A stretch of DNA of 47,778 bases from Bacteriovoracaceae bacterium (GTDB lineage Bacteria > Bdellovibrionota > Bacteriovoracia > Bacteriovoracales > Bacteriovoracaceae), in NCBI GenBank assembly GCA_947377285.1, contig CANCFT010000028.1, positions 1-47,778 on the forward strand, written 5' to 3'. Below are positions 25,035 to 34,340 of the stretch, one piece after another (position 1 is the first letter of the stretch; each line of letters starts with the position of its first letter). Position numbers and translations under genes: made by a program. Under the pieces are notes generated by a model, which saw nothing but the letters and a program-made list of their open reading frames with translations, searched no databases and was not told the origin of the DNA.

Positions 25035-26207
25035 CTAAAGAAGATGTAATCCAAAAGCGATCAACCATAAAAATGGTGCGATTCTTTCAATCCCAATACT
25101 CGTGCACTTCTCATGAAGTTTTCTCAATAATTCTGAGCTGCTATATAGAAGCAAAATTATCCAGGCAGAAAATAAATAATAAGCTGGAAAAACATACCGA
25201 GTTGCTGTTCTGTCACTGACCCCAAAGAGAAGTCCAAAAATGGCTGCAGACCAAAACAAACAACCTGAAAGATTCGATCTTATAAAAAGATTCAACTTGG
25301 CAATAAACTCTTTATTCGTTTTATTTTTAAAGAAAAGAACGGGAACTAACAAACTCCAAGGCAGAGCATAGATAAGATAATGAGAAAAATAATAATAATA
25401 ATTTAGTATTTTCTGAACTAGCTTTGAATGTTCATGAGCACTCACTAAAGCACGTTGTTGAATTTGAATTTTATAAAACTCTAATAAAAAACTTTGCCCC
25501 GAATACTTCAAATAAAGTAACTCATAAACATAGGCAACAAAAGCAATTAAAAAAGAACTCAAAAATAAAGTGATTATTAAGTTATTAAATGATGCTTTTT
25601 TTTCTGTGAAATAATAACCAATCACAGTCAATCCTAAACCGAATATAAAAAATGGGCCCTTAATCATTAAAAGCATCACACAAGAAATGGCTGAAACTAA
25701 ACTCCATTTGAGCGATGAAGATAATTTCATTCCTGCATATAATGAAAGAAAAGAAAAAAGCATGATTCCAAGTTCATGATTACCCCGAATATTATATGAA
25801 AAAGCCATTGGGGTAAGTATAAGGGTGTAATAAAGGATAGAAGCTTGGTGAATTGAAATATATTGTGATGCGATTTTAACAAGTAATATAATCGATAAGA
25901 TCTGAAACCCCATTCCCAGGACATGGAGTGCCTGTTCGGCCGGTACTCCAATTTTGGCAACGGCTATTCCTAACAATAATTGACCTGGAAATTGGTCTCT
26001 CATGTAGGAGTCTTCTGGAAAACTGTAGAAATTTACACCCCACTTCGGAGTGAGAATATTGGCTAAAGATTCATCTTGATACCGCACAACTAGATTTGTG
26101 TAATATTTGGAATCATCATTGGTTGATTTAAATTGGCTATGAGAAATAATAAAAGCTGCGAAAAAAAATGCACAAAGCCAATGAATATAAAGTTTCTTTT
26201 GTATCAT
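25035..26207 (-). CDS. Membrane glycosyltransferase, ArnT/PMT-like (GT-C fold)
   Basis: This integral membrane protein has 390 residues and about ten helices. After the first helix a periplasmic loop has TNDDSKYY, whose acidic pair fits the catalytic position of GT-C enzymes. A later loop has IRGNHELG, resembling the conserved Arg/His-Glu motif of ArnT/PMT_2 proteins. Such enzymes transfer sugars from polyprenyl-phosphate donors to lipid A or proteins. The usual large C-terminal periplasmic domain is absent, so it is a short member. It is convergent with the hydrolase gene, and no donor-synthesis gene is nearby. Confidence 0.65.
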   Translation of the reverse strand: MIQKKLYIHWLCAFFFAAFIISHSQFKSTNDDSKYYTNLVVRYQDESLANILTPKWGVNFYSFPEDSYMRDQFPGQLLLGIAVAKIGVPAEQALHVLGMGFQILSIILLVKIASQYISIHQASILYYTLILTPMAFSYNIRGNHELGIMLFSFLSLYAGMKLSSSLKWSLVSAISCVMLLMIKGPFFIFGLGLTVIGYYFTEKKASFNNLIITLFLSSFLIAFVAYVYELLYLKYSGQSFLLEFYKIQIQQRALVSAHEHSKLVQKILNYYYYFSHYLIYALPWSLLVPVLFFKNKTNKEFIAKLNLFIRSNLSGCLFWSAAIFGLLFGVSDRTATRYVFPAYYLFSAWIILLLYSSSELLRKLHEKCTSIGIERIAPFLWLIAFGLHLL

Positions 26208-26358
26208 TACTTACCTATAAAAATGAGAAATTAATTTGAAAACTATACTCCCCTTTTCCAAAAAAGCAAAAACCACCACGGTATTTTGCAGATTACCTAT
26301 ACAATAAACACTAAGAAAAGTTATAATTCCAAGAGCTCAATTAAACTAGGTCAATGAA

Positions 26359-27831
26359 ATGAAAAAATATGGAATTATCATAGCTATCGAAGAATACTCA
26401 AATTCGATTTTCCCTCCATTAAATAAAATAGAATTTGCTTTGAATGATGCACTTTCAATAAAAAAAGCATTTAGCGAACAGCTTTTTATTGAAGATTCTG
26501 AATTAATCTTTCTCACAAATGAGAAAGCTTCAAGAACTGAAATCATTAATGCATCTAAAAAAATATTTTCACAATTTACGAGTAGTGATGAATGCTATTT
26601 CTATTATGTCGGCCATGGCTTTCATTCTAATGCTCAAAATAGAATTACCTGTTGGGATACTGATAACTCACAACTTGAAGAAACTTCTCTAAGCTTGGAT
26701 GAAATCCTTCTTAAGCCTCTCAAAAATTTAGAATGCCAAAAAAGTTTTATTTTTGTGGACTCTTCTGCGGAAGAGCTTAAATCACGAAATAAATTAAAAT
26801 CTTCTGCATCAAATTTAATTGAAAAAGAAATGTCTGAACTCGTAAGGGAGTATCCTGGAAATTCATTTTTTCTATCTTGCTTTCCTGGTGAGAAATCTCA
26901 CAGCTCAGCGCAAGCGAAACATGGCATCTGGGCCCTTCAAGTCTTAAATGCCATGAATGGTAAAGATGATAGTGCAATTGGAAAAAACAATGCTATTACA
27001 AGTAGTTCATTAGCAAAGTTTTTAGCAACTAAAATTCCTCAGTATATAACTAAAACAATGTTTATAAATGATCGTCAATCTCCATATTCAATCATTAATG
27101 AATCGACTCAATCTATTTTAATGCAATTTGAAAGTGACGAAGATGAATTAAGTAAAAATGTTGAAATTCAATTTAATCAATATGTGCTTTCTAGAGAGCA
27201 AAATATTCCATACAAAAATCTGTCTGCTTTCAATAAGAGTAGGCATAAAACCCCGAAAGACTATAACAGTTTCTCTTCAAAACTTGCGACAGAATTGGCC
27301 CAAGATGAATTTTTAAAAGTTGAAATTGAAGCCTTATTTGAAAATGCTAGAAAAACATTAAGACTAAAAAATAGTAATACTGTTAAAGATCCAGAAGGGG
27401 GCTCACTTCATACTGAATATTTTCGATACAATATTAGCGCACAGCAATCTTCTGAAGATTTCACTGAGATCACAATCAGACGTGAACTCGAATTGCGAGT
27501 TCCTCTCGCTAATTTTCCAATGCCAATAGACGAAATTTTTAAAGATGGTTTTGATACGATAACCTTTCCTATTAGAGGCTCACTAAACGTCGACTCACTA
27601 GAAGACGCTCTTTACGAATTAGAAGATGAAGACTTAGGAACTTTTGAGAATAAAGACAACTACTTTTTATTTTTTCCAAAAAATATTAAAGGCATTTCAA
27701 AAGTAGAAATTTCAAAAAACACTTTAAAAATTTGTTTCGCTTCTTCTGGATCAAGTGTTGTTGAAATTTTAGAATATACTCAACAAACCTTAGTTGTTAT
27801 GGCGGCAACACTTAAAAACTTACTTTCGTAA
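26359..27831 (+). CDS. Caspase-fold (peptidase C14-like) protein lacking the catalytic Cys
   Basis: This 490-residue protein has an N-terminal caspase/metacaspase-type domain (about 1-230). It shows the first strand YGIIIAIEEY, a helix with the usual N-DA pattern (LNDALSIKKAF), and YYVGHGFH with the catalytic His86. The following strand reads FIFVDSS at 131-136. Active relatives have D-A-C-H/R-S-G here, so Ser136 replaces the nucleophilic Cys. A later SFFLSCFPGEKSHSS and HGIWALQVLNAM keep the rest of the fold. Residues about 290-490 form a second, acidic domain that I do not recognise. It could be a pseudo-enzyme or a scaffold, or Ser could act as nucleophile. There is no signal peptide, so it is cytoplasmic. 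Confidence 0.75.
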   Translation: MKKYGIIIAIEEYSNSIFPPLNKIEFALNDALSIKKAFSEQLFIEDSELIFLTNEKASRTEIINASKKIFSQFTSSDECYFYYVGHGFHSNAQNRITCWDTDNSQLEETSLSLDEILLKPLKNLECQKSFIFVDSSAEELKSRNKLKSSASNLIEKEMSELVREYPGNSFFLSCFPGEKSHSSAQAKHGIWALQVLNAMNGKDDSAIGKNNAITSSSLAKFLATKIPQYITKTMFINDRQSPYSIINESTQSILMQFESDEDELSKNVEIQFNQYVLSREQNIPYKNLSAFNKSRHKTPKDYNSFSSKLATELAQDEFLKVEIEALFENARKTLRLKNSNTVKDPEGGSLHTEYFRYNISAQQSSEDFTEITIRRELELRVPLANFPMPIDEIFKDGFDTITFPIRGSLNVDSLEDALYELEDEDLGTFENKDNYFLFFPKNIKGISKVEISKNTLKICFASSGSSVVEILEYTQQTLVVMAATLKNLLS

Positions 27832-28018
27832 AAAACAAACTGCGTTAAGCCATTGGAATACTCACGACTATTTTTAAGAAAAAATACAATCAATAGAAAA
27901 AACTTAACAGACTTTTAACAAATTTCTTAGTGAAGACATCCTTTGCTCGCTTCTTTTCAACCATGATAAAAATAAGTATTGCTTAAAAAGCGAATGTCCC
28001 AAACAGGAGATTAGAAAA

Positions 28019-28618
28019 ATGAAAGCACTTATTTTTACATTGGCATTAACAATATTGAGTACAAAAACATACGCAGCAAAAGGAAATTTTTTTGATGAAC
28101 TAGATCCACGCGCTCCAGATATTGAGAAAACTTTATTAGAGCTTGATCAAGACTATGTCAATCAAACCGGTCTCTCTCCCTTTCTTGAAATAGATCCTCT
28201 AGAAGAACTTCTCCCCTCTTGCTATAGAAATTCTTGTAAGATTTGGGCCGATATCGATAAAAATGCCCAAAGGTTATATCTCTATATAGATGGAGTATTA
28301 ACCTATACCTGGAAAACATCTACTGGCAAATCGGGGTATGATACACCAGATATGGACACTCATCCAGACGGAAGAATCTATGACAAATATACTTCAACTA
28401 AATATCCGGATGGTGATTATAACGGTCTTGGAAATATGCCCTATGCAGTCTTTATTCGGGGTGGATATGCAATCCATGGGACGACAAGAGGAAACTGGAG
28501 CAAGCTGGGGCACCCCGCTTCACATGGATGTATAAGAGTTCATCCTGACAATGGTCATATTTTCAATATTCTCGTCAGACAAAATGGAATTAGACAAGTT
28601 TGGGTAACAATTAATTAA
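28019..28618 (+). CDS. L,D-transpeptidase (YkuD domain), exported
   Basis: This 199-residue protein has a Sec signal (cleavage after TYA, residue 19) and a YkuD catalytic domain. The active-site signature is His153 in YAIHGT and SHGCIRVHP with Cys171. These enzymes make 3-3 peptidoglycan cross-links or attach proteins to peptidoglycan. In predatory relatives they also modify prey walls. The catalytic domain is preceded by a short Cys-containing segment (Cys68, Cys73). AGGAGA eight bases before ATG is a strong ribosome site. A rho-independent terminator follows at 28635. Confidence 0.92.
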   Translation: MKALIFTLALTILSTKTYAAKGNFFDELDPRAPDIEKTLLELDQDYVNQTGLSPFLEIDPLEELLPSCYRNSCKIWADIDKNAQRLYLYIDGVLTYTWKTSTGKSGYDTPDMDTHPDGRIYDKYTSTKYPDGDYNGLGNMPYAVFIRGGYAIHGTTRGNWSKLGHPASHGCIRVHPDNGHIFNILVRQNGIRQVWVTIN

Positions 28619-28634
28619 TTTTTATTAAGTTATG

Positions 28635-28674
28635 AAGCTCAGCAAATATAAAAAATTCTGGGCTTTTTTATTTT
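28635..28674 (+). terminator. Rho-independent terminator after the L,D-transpeptidase gene
   Basis: AAGCTCAG (28635-28642) pairs with CTGGGCTT (28658-28665) with one wobble and a 15-base loop, followed by TTTTTATTTT. It lies 16 bp past the stop codon and runs into the 3' end of the convergent gene. Confidence 0.7.
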
Positions 28675-29090
28675 GCTTCTGTCTCTGCGGCATGAGCATT
28701 TATATAATCTTTCCATTGATCTCTTAGTTTATTTTCACCTTTTGAATATTCTTCACTCAAGTGCGCAACTAATTTATAAATAGCAATATTATCACTTTCC
28801 TTCGGTAGACTTTCAGTTGTCGAATTGACAATCTTATTGAGAATTTCACCTAATACGTTACATTCATCAGTCACAGTAATGCATTGAACCGCCCTTGAGC
28901 TTTCCACCGCTAAAGCAATTTCATGCATTTTTTTATAATCCGTTTCATTTAATATTTTATCCACAACCCCTTTAGAAGTAATTGCTTGAATATTATATGC
29001 ACTGATTGTAATTTTTGGTTTTTCTGCTTTATTAGAACAACCAAATTGAAAAAGTGAAAACGCAAAGAAAGTGATGAGTGTTTTTTTCAT
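28668..29090 (-). CDS. Small lipoprotein-like exported protein, function unknown
   Basis: This 140-residue protein has a Lys-Lys signal start, a Phe-rich core and Gly17-Cys18, then SNKAEKPK. The lipobox (QFGC) is unusual at the -3 position, so lipidation is probable but not certain. The mature part is mostly helical, with two further cysteines (CITVTDEC) that may form a disulfide. I do not recognise a family. It is convergent with the L,D-transpeptidase gene and divergent from rlmN. Confidence 0.6.
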   Translation of the reverse strand: MKKTLITFFAFSLFQFGCSNKAEKPKITISAYNIQAITSKGVVDKILNETDYKKMHEIALAVESSRAVQCITVTDECNVLGEILNKIVNSTTESLPKESDNIAIYKLVAHLSEEYSKGENKLRDQWKDYINAHAAETEAK

Positions 29091-29181
29091 AACTTATCAT
29101 AATAATCTTTTGAATATTTGGTAAGTGCTTTCACAATAAAAAGTAGAATTAGCGGGTATATTCTGCTACGAGTAAGGCTAG

Positions 29182-30222
29182 ATGAAAAATTCATTTTACC
29201 AATATAATTTTCAAGAATTGACTCAATTGCTCAAAAATCGGGACCTTTCAATTAGTGGGGCAAGCTTGCTTTATAATTGGCATTATAAGCAAAAACAAAT
29301 TGATCCTTGCACTAAAAACCTTTCTCTAACAACTCAAGTTTTTATAAAAGAGTACTTCACTTTTTCATTACCAAAAATAACGAATGTTCACCAGTCTGAT
29401 GACTCTACCGTAAAATTTTTAATGCAAATGGAAGATGGCTTAAGTGTCGAAACAGTTTTGATTGCATTTCAAAATAAATATACCATTTGCTTATCCACTC
29501 AAGTGGGCTGTGCAATGAAATGCTCTTTTTGTTTTACTGGAACTCAAGGACTCAAACGGCATTTGAAAACAGATGAAATCGTTGGACAATTTATTGTGGC
29601 CAATCGATGGTTGCGTGAAAATAGACCAGATGATCAATTGTTGAAAAATATTGTTTATATGGGTCAAGGAGAGCCACTACACAATTTTGATGCTGTAAAA
29701 GCGTCTTGTGAAATATTCCTCGATCAACATGGAACAAGTATAGGTGCCCAAAAAATTACAATTTCAACGGCCGGTTACTTGCCAGGACTCATCCGTTGGA
29801 ATGAAGAAATGCCCGGTGTAAATATTGCGCTTTCACTTCATTCTCCATTTGAAAATAAACGCAATCAACTAATACCTATTAATAAAAACTATCCATTGCC
29901 AGAAATTTTAAAATACTTAGAGAGTATTCCCTTGAAAAGAAAGCAGTACATAATCTATGAATATTTATTGATAAAAGATTTTAACGATTCAATTGAAGAT
30001 GCTCACGCTACAGGGGAGCTATTAAAGGGCAAACAAGCAATCATTAATTTAATCCCATTTAATCCTTTTCCTGGATCTACATATGCTCGACCTCACAAGA
30101 CACAAATTGAACAATTTCAAAAAATCATTGAATCTTATAAACTTCCCGCATTAATTCGTGGAACAAAGGGTGATGATATTCTAGCAGCTTGTGGACAGCT
30201 GAATACAAAAGCTTCCCTATGA
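29182..30222 (+). CDS. rlmN: 23S rRNA (A2503-C2)/tRNA (A37-C2) methyltransferase RlmN
   Basis: This radical-SAM enzyme of 346 residues installs 2-methyladenosine in 23S rRNA and some tRNAs. It has the cluster motif CAMKCSFC (Cys110, Cys114, Cys117), GQGEPLHN in the SAM region and HSPFENKRNQLIPIN. Both mechanistic cysteines are visible. Cys103 lies seven residues before the cluster, like E. coli Cys118. Cys337 in GDDILAACGQL is like E. coli Cys355. Resistance-type Cfr proteins share these cysteines, but the RGTKGDDI..ACGQL ending favours RlmN. Confidence 0.93.
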   Translation: MKNSFYQYNFQELTQLLKNRDLSISGASLLYNWHYKQKQIDPCTKNLSLTTQVFIKEYFTFSLPKITNVHQSDDSTVKFLMQMEDGLSVETVLIAFQNKYTICLSTQVGCAMKCSFCFTGTQGLKRHLKTDEIVGQFIVANRWLRENRPDDQLLKNIVYMGQGEPLHNFDAVKASCEIFLDQHGTSIGAQKITISTAGYLPGLIRWNEEMPGVNIALSLHSPFENKRNQLIPINKNYPLPEILKYLESIPLKRKQYIIYEYLLIKDFNDSIEDAHATGELLKGKQAIINLIPFNPFPGSTYARPHKTQIEQFQKIIESYKLPALIRGTKGDDILAACGQLNTKASL

Positions 30223-30269
30223 CAATAATTTTACTTTGAATTCAAAAACTCTCAGCCTATTGTTTAGCA

Positions 30270-30923
30270 ATGAAGTCACAGAGCCCCCAGCAACTTTTAG
30301 TTAAGCCCTATTTACGTGGACACTTTCACCAAGCAGCTTTCTTTTTTTCTATTGGCGCTTGTTGGGTTTTATATTTAAATGCTCATGGTTCCAAGGCGAC
30401 CCTGGCTTCTCTTATATATTCTTTTTCTTTAATTTCACTCTTTGTAATTAGCAGTCTCTATCATCGAATAAATTGGAAACCAGAATCGAGAGTTTGGATG
30501 AGAAGATTAGATCATAGTGCGATCTATATCCTCATTGCTGGAACCTCAACTCCGATTTGTATGATTGCCCTCTCTCCTTTGGCCGGACTAAAATTGCTTC
30601 AACTTGTGTGGTTTGCAGCAATATTTGGCATCATTCAATCTCTCATTTGGATTTCTGCCCCAAAATGGGTTTCGTCTGTCATTTATATAACTGTGGGATG
30701 TTTAGTTATTCCTTATTCAACAGAATTAAAAATAGCACTCTCTTTAAAAGATTTTTGGTATATTTTATTAGGAGGAATTAGTTATATTATTGGAGCAATC
30801 ATTTATGCTTTAAAAAAACCAAATCCAATCCCTAAGATTTTTGGTTACCATGAAATTTTTCACCTTTTAGTTATAGCAGGTGCTCTCTTTCATTTTTTAG
30901 TTATATACCAATTAATTAAATAA
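30270..30923 (+). CDS. Hemolysin III / TrhA-type PAQR membrane protein
   Basis: This seven-helix membrane protein of 217 residues belongs to the PAQR/hemolysin III (YqfA, TrhA) family. Diagnostic motifs are SSLYHR after the second helix, RLDHSAIYILIAGTSTP, and FGYHEIFHLLVIAGALFHF at the end. The conserved Ser, Asp and three His residues form the family's metal site. E. coli TrhA affects membrane energetics and lipid homeostasis. Hemolysis is a historical label. It lies 47 bp after rlmN in the same direction. Its last 12 bases overlap the convergent transporter gene. Confidence 0.88.
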   Translation: MKSQSPQQLLVKPYLRGHFHQAAFFFSIGACWVLYLNAHGSKATLASLIYSFSLISLFVISSLYHRINWKPESRVWMRRLDHSAIYILIAGTSTPICMIALSPLAGLKLLQLVWFAAIFGIIQSLIWISAPKWVSSVIYITVGCLVIPYSTELKIALSLKDFWYILLGGISYIIGAIIYALKKPNPIPKIFGYHEIFHLLVIAGALFHFLVIYQLIK

Positions 30924-31838
30924 GAAATAATTCCATAAAGGTACGGTGATTAATGATAAAGGGATTCCTATTCCCACCATTAAATTAGCGATTTCCGTAT
31001 CCAAATTAAATTCAGTGGCAACAACTGCAGAAGTAATCATTGAAGCCATAGCAGATTCTATGACGGTTACATGAGTTACTAGGTCTGATCCTTTTAATAT
31101 TTTTAAATAAAAAACAGCAAAGAATGCGGGCATTAAAAGTAATCTGAACATTAATCCAAGACCTAAACCAATCCATCTTTTCTTTAAAATTTTGAGATCA
31201 AAGCGAAGTTGAAATCCAACCGTGAAGAGGGCCAATGGTACAAGCGTGGCTGAAACTTTTAATAATGATGGATTTAGAAATTCAAATCCCTTGAGCCCGA
31301 TTGATGCCCAAATAATTGCTGCAACTAACGCAATAAAAGGTGGAAAAGTAATGACTCTTTTTATTATAATTTGAGAATTTATTTCGGCCCCTGAAAAAAA
31401 AGAAGCTGCTATAATTCCTAATGTTGAAAGTACTAAAAAACTTCCTGCTTGGTCTGCCAATATACCAATGGGGATTGCTTGTGGTCCAATGATTGCTTCT
31501 AAGATAGGAAAACCGACAAATGAAGTATTTGCTAAGCCCGCGGTAAGAACTAATGCTCCAATTTTAGCTCGACTCCAATGCAATTTTTTTCCAACTAATT
31601 GAAAAAAACACAAAGAAATAAAAAAAGTTATCCAGGCCATTGCGACTGGTATCCACCATGTTCCTGTAAAACTCATTGTGCTCAACATTGGAGGCAATTG
31701 TGAAAGCACTAGTGCAGGTAGAGAGAGATAAATAATAAAAGAATTCAAAGCTTGGGCGCTATTAGTAGGAAAATTTTTTAATTTTTTGCATAAAAGCCCC
31801 GCTATCATACATCCAAAAATAACTAAAAAATTATTCAC
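30912..31838 (-). CDS. AEC-family (auxin efflux carrier-like) transporter
   Basis: This 308-residue membrane protein has about ten helices in two halves. It matches the AEC family in its N-terminal LVIFGCMIAGLLCKK, LSLPALVLSQLP, the mid NTSFVGFPILEAIIG and the C-terminal IESAMASMITSAVVA. Bacterial relatives include malonate transporters (MdcF/MadM-like). It is the last gene of the six-gene pyrimidine-catabolic operon, 16 bp after udk. A role in moving uracil or a C3 acid product across the membrane is therefore an inference from context. Confidence 0.85.
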   Translation of the reverse strand: MNNFLVIFGCMIAGLLCKKLKNFPTNSAQALNSFIIYLSLPALVLSQLPPMLSTMSFTGTWWIPVAMAWITFFISLCFFQLVGKKLHWSRAKIGALVLTAGLANTSFVGFPILEAIIGPQAIPIGILADQAGSFLVLSTLGIIAASFFSGAEINSQIIIKRVITFPPFIALVAAIIWASIGLKGFEFLNPSLLKVSATLVPLALFTVGFQLRFDLKILKKRWIGLGLGLMFRLLLMPAFFAVFYLKILKGSDLVTHVTVIESAMASMITSAVVATEFNLDTEIANLMVGIGIPLSLITVPLWNYFLFN

Positions 31839-31854
31839 TTAAAGCTCCGAGCAA

Positions 31855-32466
31855 TTATTTTTGAGAAAGTTTCTTGTAAAATAAGTCTAATGTCTCACTA
31901 TACATACCAATATCTTTGACAACGGTTTGGGCATAAACTTTTGATGGTTGGACAAATTGTTCATGCATTGGACGAACTTGAAGTTCAAATTGTTTTTTAA
32001 CTCCATCGGCGGTTCTACCACGTTCAGTTACATCTCGATCAAGTCGTCTTTGAAAACGAAGCTCTTCTGGGGTATCAAAAAAAATTGCTTCATCAAGTTG
32101 CTGACGAACTACCAAAGAATCTAGTATTAAAATTCCATCTACTAAAATAATTTTTTGTGGATGACAGGTAATAGTTTGAGAAATTCGTTTATGTGTGGCA
32201 AATTCATAAATGGGAACTTCTATCTTTTTTCCCATTTTTAATTCCGAAAGTCCTTTAGCCAGTAAATTGAAATCTAAACTACTAGGATGATCGAAATTAA
32301 CGGCTCCACCATCTCCATCGAATCGATGAGATTGATCAATATAATAATTATCTTGATACAAGATTGTGCAAAAATCCTGTCCTAATATTCGCTGTAATTC
32401 TCTGGCAAAATAAGTTTTGCCAGATCCACTACCACCAGCAACACCAATTATATAAGGTTTTATCAT
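31855..32466 (-). CDS. udk: Uridine kinase
   Basis: This 203-residue kinase phosphorylates uridine and cytidine with ATP or GTP. The P-loop is GGSGSGKT (11-18). YQDNYYID and FDHPSSLD give the nucleoside-binding segment, with DGILIL and RFQRRLDRDVTERGR (lid region) further on. It lies between upp and the AEC transporter, two and 16 bp away. In the operon it would feed uridine into UMP, the proposed substrate of URC1. It lacks the fused UPRT domain seen in some eukaryotes. Confidence 0.93.
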   Translation of the reverse strand: MIKPYIIGVAGGSGSGKTYFARELQRILGQDFCTILYQDNYYIDQSHRFDGDGGAVNFDHPSSLDFNLLAKGLSELKMGKKIEVPIYEFATHKRISQTITCHPQKIILVDGILILDSLVVRQQLDEAIFFDTPEELRFQRRLDRDVTERGRTADGVKKQFELQVRPMHEQFVQPSKVYAQTVVKDIGMYSETLDLFYKKLSQK

Positions 32467-32468
32467 GT

Positions 32469-33098
32469 TTATTTCGTTTGGTATAAACGGTCCCCTGCAT
32501 CTCCCAATCCAGGGATGAGGTAGCCTTGTTCATTAATTTCTTTTTCTATGTTCACTGTATAGATTTCAACATCTGGATGAAAATGGTGAACTTTTTCTAA
32601 ACCATATTGGCTTGCTAATATGCTTAGAACTTTTATTTTCCCAACTTCATATTGCTTTAATCGATCTAGGGCCGCAACCATGGTGTCTGCAGTTGCAATA
32701 AGTGGATCACATAAAAGTATATCTTTTCCTTTTACGTTTTCAGGCATTTTAAAATAATATTCAACGGTGTTGCGAATAAACTTATCACGATATATTCCAA
32801 TATACCCTGCACTTGAAATCGGAATCATAGATAGTACTGCATCCAACATGCCATTTCCCGCACGCATGATTGAGACAACAACTGGTGGATTAATAATTCT
32901 TTCAGTTTTAGACTTAGCAACTGGTGTTTCGATTGAAACAGTTTCTAATTGTGTCCAAGATTTCATTGCTTCATAAGCTAAAATTTTAGAAATTTCTTTG
33001 ACGATTTCTCTGAACTCATAAGAGTTCGTCGTTTTATCTCGGAGATAACCGAGTTTATGCTTCATTAAAGGGTGATCTACTACAATTACATTTTTCAT
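32469..33098 (-). CDS. upp: Uracil phosphoribosyltransferase
   Basis: This 209-residue enzyme makes UMP from uracil and PRPP. It keeps IMRAGNGMLDA and GYIGIYRD, and the uracil-binding ending PGLGDAGDRLY. The PRPP loop reads CDPLIATADTM, where E. coli-type enzymes have DPMLATGGS, so this is a divergent branch. That is consistent with the UPRT (URC6-like) copies found in URC clusters. It lies between urc4 and udk with tiny gaps, which points to catabolic rather than salvage use, by inference. Confidence 0.93.
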   Translation of the reverse strand: MKNVIVVDHPLMKHKLGYLRDKTTNSYEFREIVKEISKILAYEAMKSWTQLETVSIETPVAKSKTERIINPPVVVSIMRAGNGMLDAVLSMIPISSAGYIGIYRDKFIRNTVEYYFKMPENVKGKDILLCDPLIATADTMVAALDRLKQYEVGKIKVLSILASQYGLEKVHHFHPDVEIYTVNIEKEINEQGYLIPGLGDAGDRLYQTK

Positions 33099-33122
33099 AT
33101 TTTTTCCTAAGTATTTTTTTAA

Positions 33123-34340
33123 TTAAAAAACTGTTCCATCGCTTTCAATTTTAAGTGGTGGAGAACAATCTGCCCTTAAACTTTGAGCCGCTTTTCTCCC
33201 GGCCCACCAAGTTCCACCTTCTAAAACTTTTGCCAATGGAAAATCAACAGGAGATTTATTTAATTTTTTACCTACGGCCAATCCAATTCGATCAAGAAGA
33301 GCAATTGTTAATCCTCGCCATTCAATAATCAAATCTGAATCAGGACGATGACTCTCCAACGCCCATTTTTTATCCTTTAATGTTATAAGTTCTCTATCGA
33401 GAATTAATCCACCATTTCTATATTCAGCTAAGCCCGTTAATTTTTCAACTTCAACGATTGTAAAGCCAGCTTCAAGTAATGGCTCACATAATGAATAAGT
33501 CATCCATTGAGATAATTTGTGAAAAGCTGCCAAATCTCCAGGAACTTTTTTATAAGTCCAAACATCACCAAGATTTACTCCTGCAATTTTAACTCTACCA
33601 GGCCAAATTTCGCCAAGGCCATCCAAGACAGCTCGGAGGAGTTGAGTTCCTGTAAAAGTTTTTCCATAACGAGAATATAAATAATCGACAATTCCTCCGG
33701 GGCGTCCGCCTGGAAAAATATCTTTTTTTGATTCGATTGTTTGTCCTAAATTTTTTAACAAGGTCAATCGACCTTCGACTCCCACAAGTGGGTTACTTAA
33801 AGATACTTGAAAGACTTCACAAAGTTTTTCTTTGGTAAGTCCAAGAAGTCCCTTGGCCGTCGCTTCTATCTTTCCAGAATCTGAAAGATTGCCGTTCATA
33901 AATAAATAGAAACTTGCCACTCCCAATCCTTCGGAACGAGTGATAGTTTTACCACTCGTTTTTTCACTATATTTCCAATCTGCTCCAGCACCTGCATCTA
34001 ATAAAACAGAAGTAATGACTAAATCTAATTTAATCCGGGCTTGTTCTAGCTTGTCGAATCCTGAAATTTTTGGAATTAAATTTTCTTTGACTCGATCAAT
34101 TCCAGCAGCCTTGAAATGTCCCCATCGAGAGTGGAAAGGAATATCCAAAGTTGGATAATTGTCTTTGATTACTTCAATAACATAATCAACAACACTTTCA
34201 AATTTTTCTTCATGATAAGCAAAATGCGTTTGTCCTTGTTTGGTCAATTCCAAAATAGCTTCTGCGCTTTGACGAATGGCCGCCGGAGATAATAAAAAAT
34301 CTAAATCTTTTTCAGAATAGTGTTGTTCCTTATTCATCAA
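33123..34340 (-). CDS. urc4: URC4/DUF1688 pyrimidine catabolism protein
   Basis: This 405-residue member of the DUF1688 family includes yeast URC4, required for uracil breakdown in the URC pathway of Lachancea kluyveri. Segments typical of the family are FHSRWGHFKAAGID near residue 80, LVTSVLLDAGAGADWKY, GLGVASFYLFMNG and FPGGRPGGIVDYLY. Its chemistry is not fully established. It is thought to act after URC1 opens the ring, releasing urea and a C3 unit. It overlaps the upstream urc1 gene by 11 bases, which supports obligate co-expression. The start ATG is inside urc1. Confidence 0.88.
   Translation of the reverse strand: MMNKEQHYSEKDLDFLLSPAAIRQSAEAILELTKQGQTHFAYHEEKFESVVDYVIEVIKDNYPTLDIPFHSRWGHFKAAGIDRVKENLIPKISGFDKLEQARIKLDLVITSVLLDAGAGADWKYSEKTSGKTITRSEGLGVASFYLFMNGNLSDSGKIEATAKGLLGLTKEKLCEVFQVSLSNPLVGVEGRLTLLKNLGQTIESKKDIFPGGRPGGIVDYLYSRYGKTFTGTQLLRAVLDGLGEIWPGRVKIAGVNLGDVWTYKKVPGDLAAFHKLSQWMTYSLCEPLLEAGFTIVEVEKLTGLAEYRNGGLILDRELITLKDKKWALESHRPDSDLIIEWRGLTIALLDRIGLAVGKKLNKSPVDFPLAKVLEGGTWWAGRKAAQSLRADCSPPLKIESDGTVF

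Noticed and set aside
28635..28665. Bidirectional terminator also serving the convergent lipoprotein gene
   Set aside because: On the minus strand the stem is followed by CATAACTTAAT rather than a T-run.
33935..33966. AACGAGTG / CACTCGTT stem followed by T-run on the plus strand inside urc4
   Set aside because: It is antisense to the gene and no plus-strand transcript is evident there. It could stop antisense RNA but nothing supports that.
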